The notes under the pieces are model-generated. The model had not been told where the DNA came from. It ran no database searches and worked only from the letters and a program-made list of their open reading frames with translations. The translations under genes were made by a program, and so were the position numbers. This document shows, one piece after another, positions 61,465-64,000 of a stretch of 64,000 bases of DNA. This DNA is from Pseudomonas xantholysinigenes (GTDB taxonomy: Bacteria > Pseudomonadota > Gammaproteobacteria > Pseudomonadales > Pseudomonadaceae): assembly GCF_014268885.2 (NCBI RefSeq), contig NZ_CP077095.1, positions 3,751,001 to 3,815,000 of the forward strand, read 5' to 3'. Each line of letters starts with the position of its first letter. The stretch's first letter is position 1.

Positions 61465-64000
61465 TGTTTACCCTCGTCTCTTTCCCTTTAGGGCTATATC
61501 CAGGACCATATTCATAGATATGCACGTGCGGATCTGAATGATACTCATCCGGCTTTTCTTTATTCCCATATCCGTGATTCGTGTAATCCGTCCGCCTAAC
61601 TTGCCGACCATACTGATCATACTCAATCACAGATTTTTCTAACTTCCCAGTCTTAGGATTATACCTCTCTTGGGTAGTAGTCTTTGTACCTGGCGTCGTC
61701 TGATGCGGCTTCTTCCCGGAAAACACCTCATCAGGGAATGTTCCGTCCTTTACACCAACAGGATTATCACAAGGCCCCCCAGTATTGTGCACCCACGTCC
61801 TCAAATCACCCACATAGAACGTATGCCCCACATCCACCGTCAGGTTAAACGTCTTCCCAACCGGCTTGTACAACCGCGCCGAGACCACCCGAGTCGATGT
61901 CCCTTCACCCTCTCCATCTGCCAGCGATTGCAGCAGATCCCCCTGCCGTAGCTCGCCCATCTGCACAAAGTTACGCTTGGCGGGTACATAGAACGGGTGA
62001 CTCGGTGTCACCAACAATGTTTCCGATCTTGCCGCGCCATCGGTACGGGTGCTCTCCAGGGCCAGGCGATAAATTGGCTGGTCATCCCGCTCATGGGTCG
62101 CGGTGATCGCCGCGGCAAACGGCTTGCCGCCGTGCTCTGGCTTGGTCCAAACCAAATCGCCGACCTTGAGCGTTTCAATCGCCCGGTCGCCATCCGGCGT
62201 TGCCACCAGGGTGCCAGCTGCGAAGCAACGCGGGCATGGCGGGACCTTCGCGCCCTCGCCCGGGCTGACCTTGCCCTCTCCGGATTTGCCCTTACCGCCC
62301 CCCGTCGCAGCGACTACGCCTCGACCACCGGCCATGATGGCCAGCGCCCCGGTCGTACCCAGTTCGGTGATCAGCGTAGCCTTTTCTTTGATCGTCAACT
62401 TACGACCAGCGGCATTGTCCAGCCATGATGTTTCCGTATCCCATCGCTGAAGCCCGGCTTGCTCCGCAGGCGTCAACCAGCCTTCCTTGATGAGTTTTGC
62501 GGTGAACAGGTCCTTATCGGGCACAAACAAGCCGCCGGTACCGGCAGGGTTCATCGACGGCATCAGGTGTTGCCCTGGGTTGCCATTGAGCAAACCGACG
62601 GTGTCGTATCCCTGGTTCTTAAAGAACGCAATCAGTTCTTTGGCAACCGGGCTGTCGATGACAACCGCGCTGTCGACCAGCCCCTGCGCACACGCACGCG
62701 TCTTGCAGTCGTCCATCGCCTTCGAGCGGGCGATGGAGATGCTTTCGTATCGATCGAGGATGTCCTGGATCCGGCCCGCCGTGCACTGTTTGGTTGCCCG
62801 ACATGCCTTCAACTCACCCAGCATGCGCTCCGCAGTCGGGTGATCGAGGTTGTTATATTGGGTCGCGTTCTGCGCCACCCAGCCTGCCACCTGCTGCCCT
62901 TTCTCATCGGCCCCCAAACCTGCGGCCACGGTCAGCCCCAACAACTGCGAGGTCATGGTCAGCAGTTGCTCATGCGACTCCCCGGGGAAAATGTGCTCAC
63001 CAACGGTGGCGACGAAGGCTTCGTTCGCACCTGCCGCAATCGCCCCCGTACGGAAATCACCACCCGCGGCCTCGGCGATCAGGCCACCGACCAAGGCGTG
63101 CGCCACGGTCTTGGTCGGCAGCCCTTCGAAGTACAGCTTGTCACCTAGTCGCTTGTAGATGGCCGCCGACAACGCATTGCCCACGAAGGTCTTGCCTGCA
63201 TCGGTCAGGTTGCTACCCAGGTCGCTCCCTTCCAGCGCGGACTTGGCCACAGCACCAATCGCTGCCTGCGAGCCGGTGTAACCGGCAAACTTGCCGAAGC
63301 CGGAAAGCTTGCTCAGGTCAAAGCCAAAGGTAGGCTTGTTCAGGTCCTCGGCGGATATGCCGAAGGCATCGTTGAGATAGGCAGCAGTAACCCCGGCGGT
63401 AATTGCGCCTGTGGCATACCCCTTCAGGCTGCTCGACGAAGTGACATCCTTGAACACTGCCCCAAGGTTGCCGCGGTTGTTGATGCCGCTGATGACGGCG
63501 TTGTTGGTGGCGGCAGTGGCAATGCTACTCAACGCCACGTTGGCCCAACCGGCAGCGACCGTGGATCCTGCCGCGGCACCGCTGGCCACGGCACTGGCGG
63601 TCGCGGTTCCGCTTGCAGCCAAGGCCGAGCCGGAACCTGCCACGGCACCTGTGGCATTGCCAATCATTGCGCCGGCCGCCCCTGCCGTCAGGTAGGTGAC
63701 GATGATGGCAATGACGATCTGCGCCCCAGCCCCAAGCCCGGAATGGCTGTACTTGAAGGAGTCATGCACTTCCTTCACCTGCCGCCAGTCCACATCCCCG
63801 CGCTTCTCGACTTCCTTCAGCCAAGCCAGCTGTGGATCGGCCGCGACCATGGCGTCGATGCTCTGGCTGATGGTCGCCTGGTCGACATGTTTCACATCGA
63901 CCTTCAAGCCATCCACCGCCTTGATCACCAGATCACCATTAGCGGTCAGCTGGCTCTGGCGCAGGGTTTCGTCGGTGCTGCCCTTGCCCTTCATGCTGTT
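61457..64000 (-). CDS. CdiA-like contact-dependent toxin, C-terminal part (5' partial)
   Basis: The frame is open to the right edge, so only the last 845 or so residues of a large exoprotein are seen. A DUF637/haemagglutinin-like region with Ala/Gly-rich helices spans about residues 50-330 of the visible part. A cysteine-containing pretoxin segment (CKTRACAQGLVDSA) lies near 430. A HINT domain runs from CFAAGTLVATPDGDRAIETL (about 589) to HTFYVGDLRTWVHN (about 732). The last 110 residues are the toxin, with RRTDYTNHGYG and YHSDPHVHIYEYGP; the histidines and acids suggest a nuclease (perhaps the polymorphic toxin type 24 group, not certain). The secretion partner CdiB would be outside the window. 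Confidence 0.85.
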   Translation of the reverse strand, partial: NSMKGKGSTDETLRQSQLTANGDLVIKAVDGLKVDVKHVDQATISQSIDAMVAADPQLAWLKEVEKRGDVDWRQVKEVHDSFKYSHSGLGAGAQIVIAIIVTYLTAGAAGAMIGNATGAVAGSGSALAASGTATASAVASGAAAGSTVAAGWANVALSSIATAATNNAVISGINNRGNLGAVFKDVTSSSSLKGYATGAITAGVTAAYLNDAFGISAEDLNKPTFGFDLSKLSGFGKFAGYTGSQAAIGAVAKSALEGSDLGSNLTDAGKTFVGNALSAAIYKRLGDKLYFEGLPTKTVAHALVGGLIAEAAGGDFRTGAIAAGANEAFVATVGEHIFPGESHEQLLTMTSQLLGLTVAAGLGADEKGQQVAGWVAQNATQYNNLDHPTAERMLGELKACRATKQCTAGRIQDILDRYESISIARSKAMDDCKTRACAQGLVDSAVVIDSPVAKELIAFFKNQGYDTVGLLNGNPGQHLMPSMNPAGTGGLFVPDKDLFTAKLIKEGWLTPAEQAGLQRWDTETSWLDNAAGRKLTIKEKATLITELGTTGALAIMAGGRGVVAATGGGKGKSGEGKVSPGEGAKVPPCPRCFAAGTLVATPDGDRAIETLKVGDLVWTKPEHGGKPFAAAITATHERDDQPIYRLALESTRTDGAARSETLLVTPSHPFYVPAKRNFVQMGELRQGDLLQSLADGEGEGTSTRVVSARLYKPVGKTFNLTVDVGHTFYVGDLRTWVHNTGGPCDNPVGVKDGTFPDEVFSGKKPHQTTPGTKTTTQERYNPKTGKLEKSVIEYDQYGRQVRRTDYTNHGYGNKEKPDEYHSDPHVHIYEYGPGYSPKGKETRVNND

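Overview
The window is a GC-rich chromosomal segment from a Pseudomonas, most likely of the P. putida group. That inference rests on the gene order (cco cluster - hemN - anr - apt - recR - ybaB - dnaX; ligA - zipA - smc; xdhABC - guaD; gcl - hyi - glxR - ttuD - pyk), on the protein families, and on the many Pseudomonas-type REP/REPIN repeats between genes. No database search was possible, so every name comes from reading motifs and context.

Layout. 1-5.4 kb: end of a cbb3-oxidase maturation cluster (ccoI, ccoS, a TauE/SafE-like membrane protein), then hemN with an Anr box, and anr itself. 5.4-9.3 kb: apt, and the replication/repair genes dnaX-ybaB-recR on the minus strand. 9.3-15.3 kb: a more variable block with a periplasmic binding protein, a 2OG-Fe(II) oxygenase paired with an EamA exporter, a DUF2938/MerR divergent pair, and a UvrD-like helicase with a coiled-coil partner. 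15.47-23.5 kb: 4.5S RNA (ffs), then ligA, zipA, smc and a GntR regulator.

23.6-53.8 kb is a purine-to-central-metabolism block. XdhABC and GuaD bring purines to urate. PuuD, UraH and UraD turn urate into allantoin, PuuE opens allantoin, and AllA yields glyoxylate and urea. Gcl, Hyi, GlxR, TtuD and Pyk carry glyoxylate to glycerate, 2-phosphoglycerate and, with enolase, pyruvate. Two different NCS2 permeases, two tandem Tsx-like outer-membrane channels and a urea transporter accompany the enzymes. A repeated 10-bp operator, TTGTATACAA/TTGTACACAA, lies in front of the permease/gntR, uraH/puuE and glcG/gcl transcripts and suggests one FadR-type GntR regulator. No allantoate-degrading enzyme is seen between uraD and allA.

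53.8-58.6 kb: a potassium-channel-like protein, a solitary sulfate-binding protein bracketed by inverted copies of one REPIN, an rRNA-methyltransferase-like protein, a DsbA/FrnE-like protein and a LysR regulator.

58.6-64 kb is AT-richer and clearly accessory. It holds the 3' part of a CdiA-type contact-dependent toxin (DUF637-like region, HINT domain, C-terminal toxin domain), its overlapping immunity gene, and at least three further immunity-like genes. Two of these still carry short C-terminal tails of lost toxins directly in front of them. The modules are separated by copies of a palindromic, MITE-like repeat and by simple tandem repeats. This displaced toxin-tail/immunity array is the most interesting part of the window.
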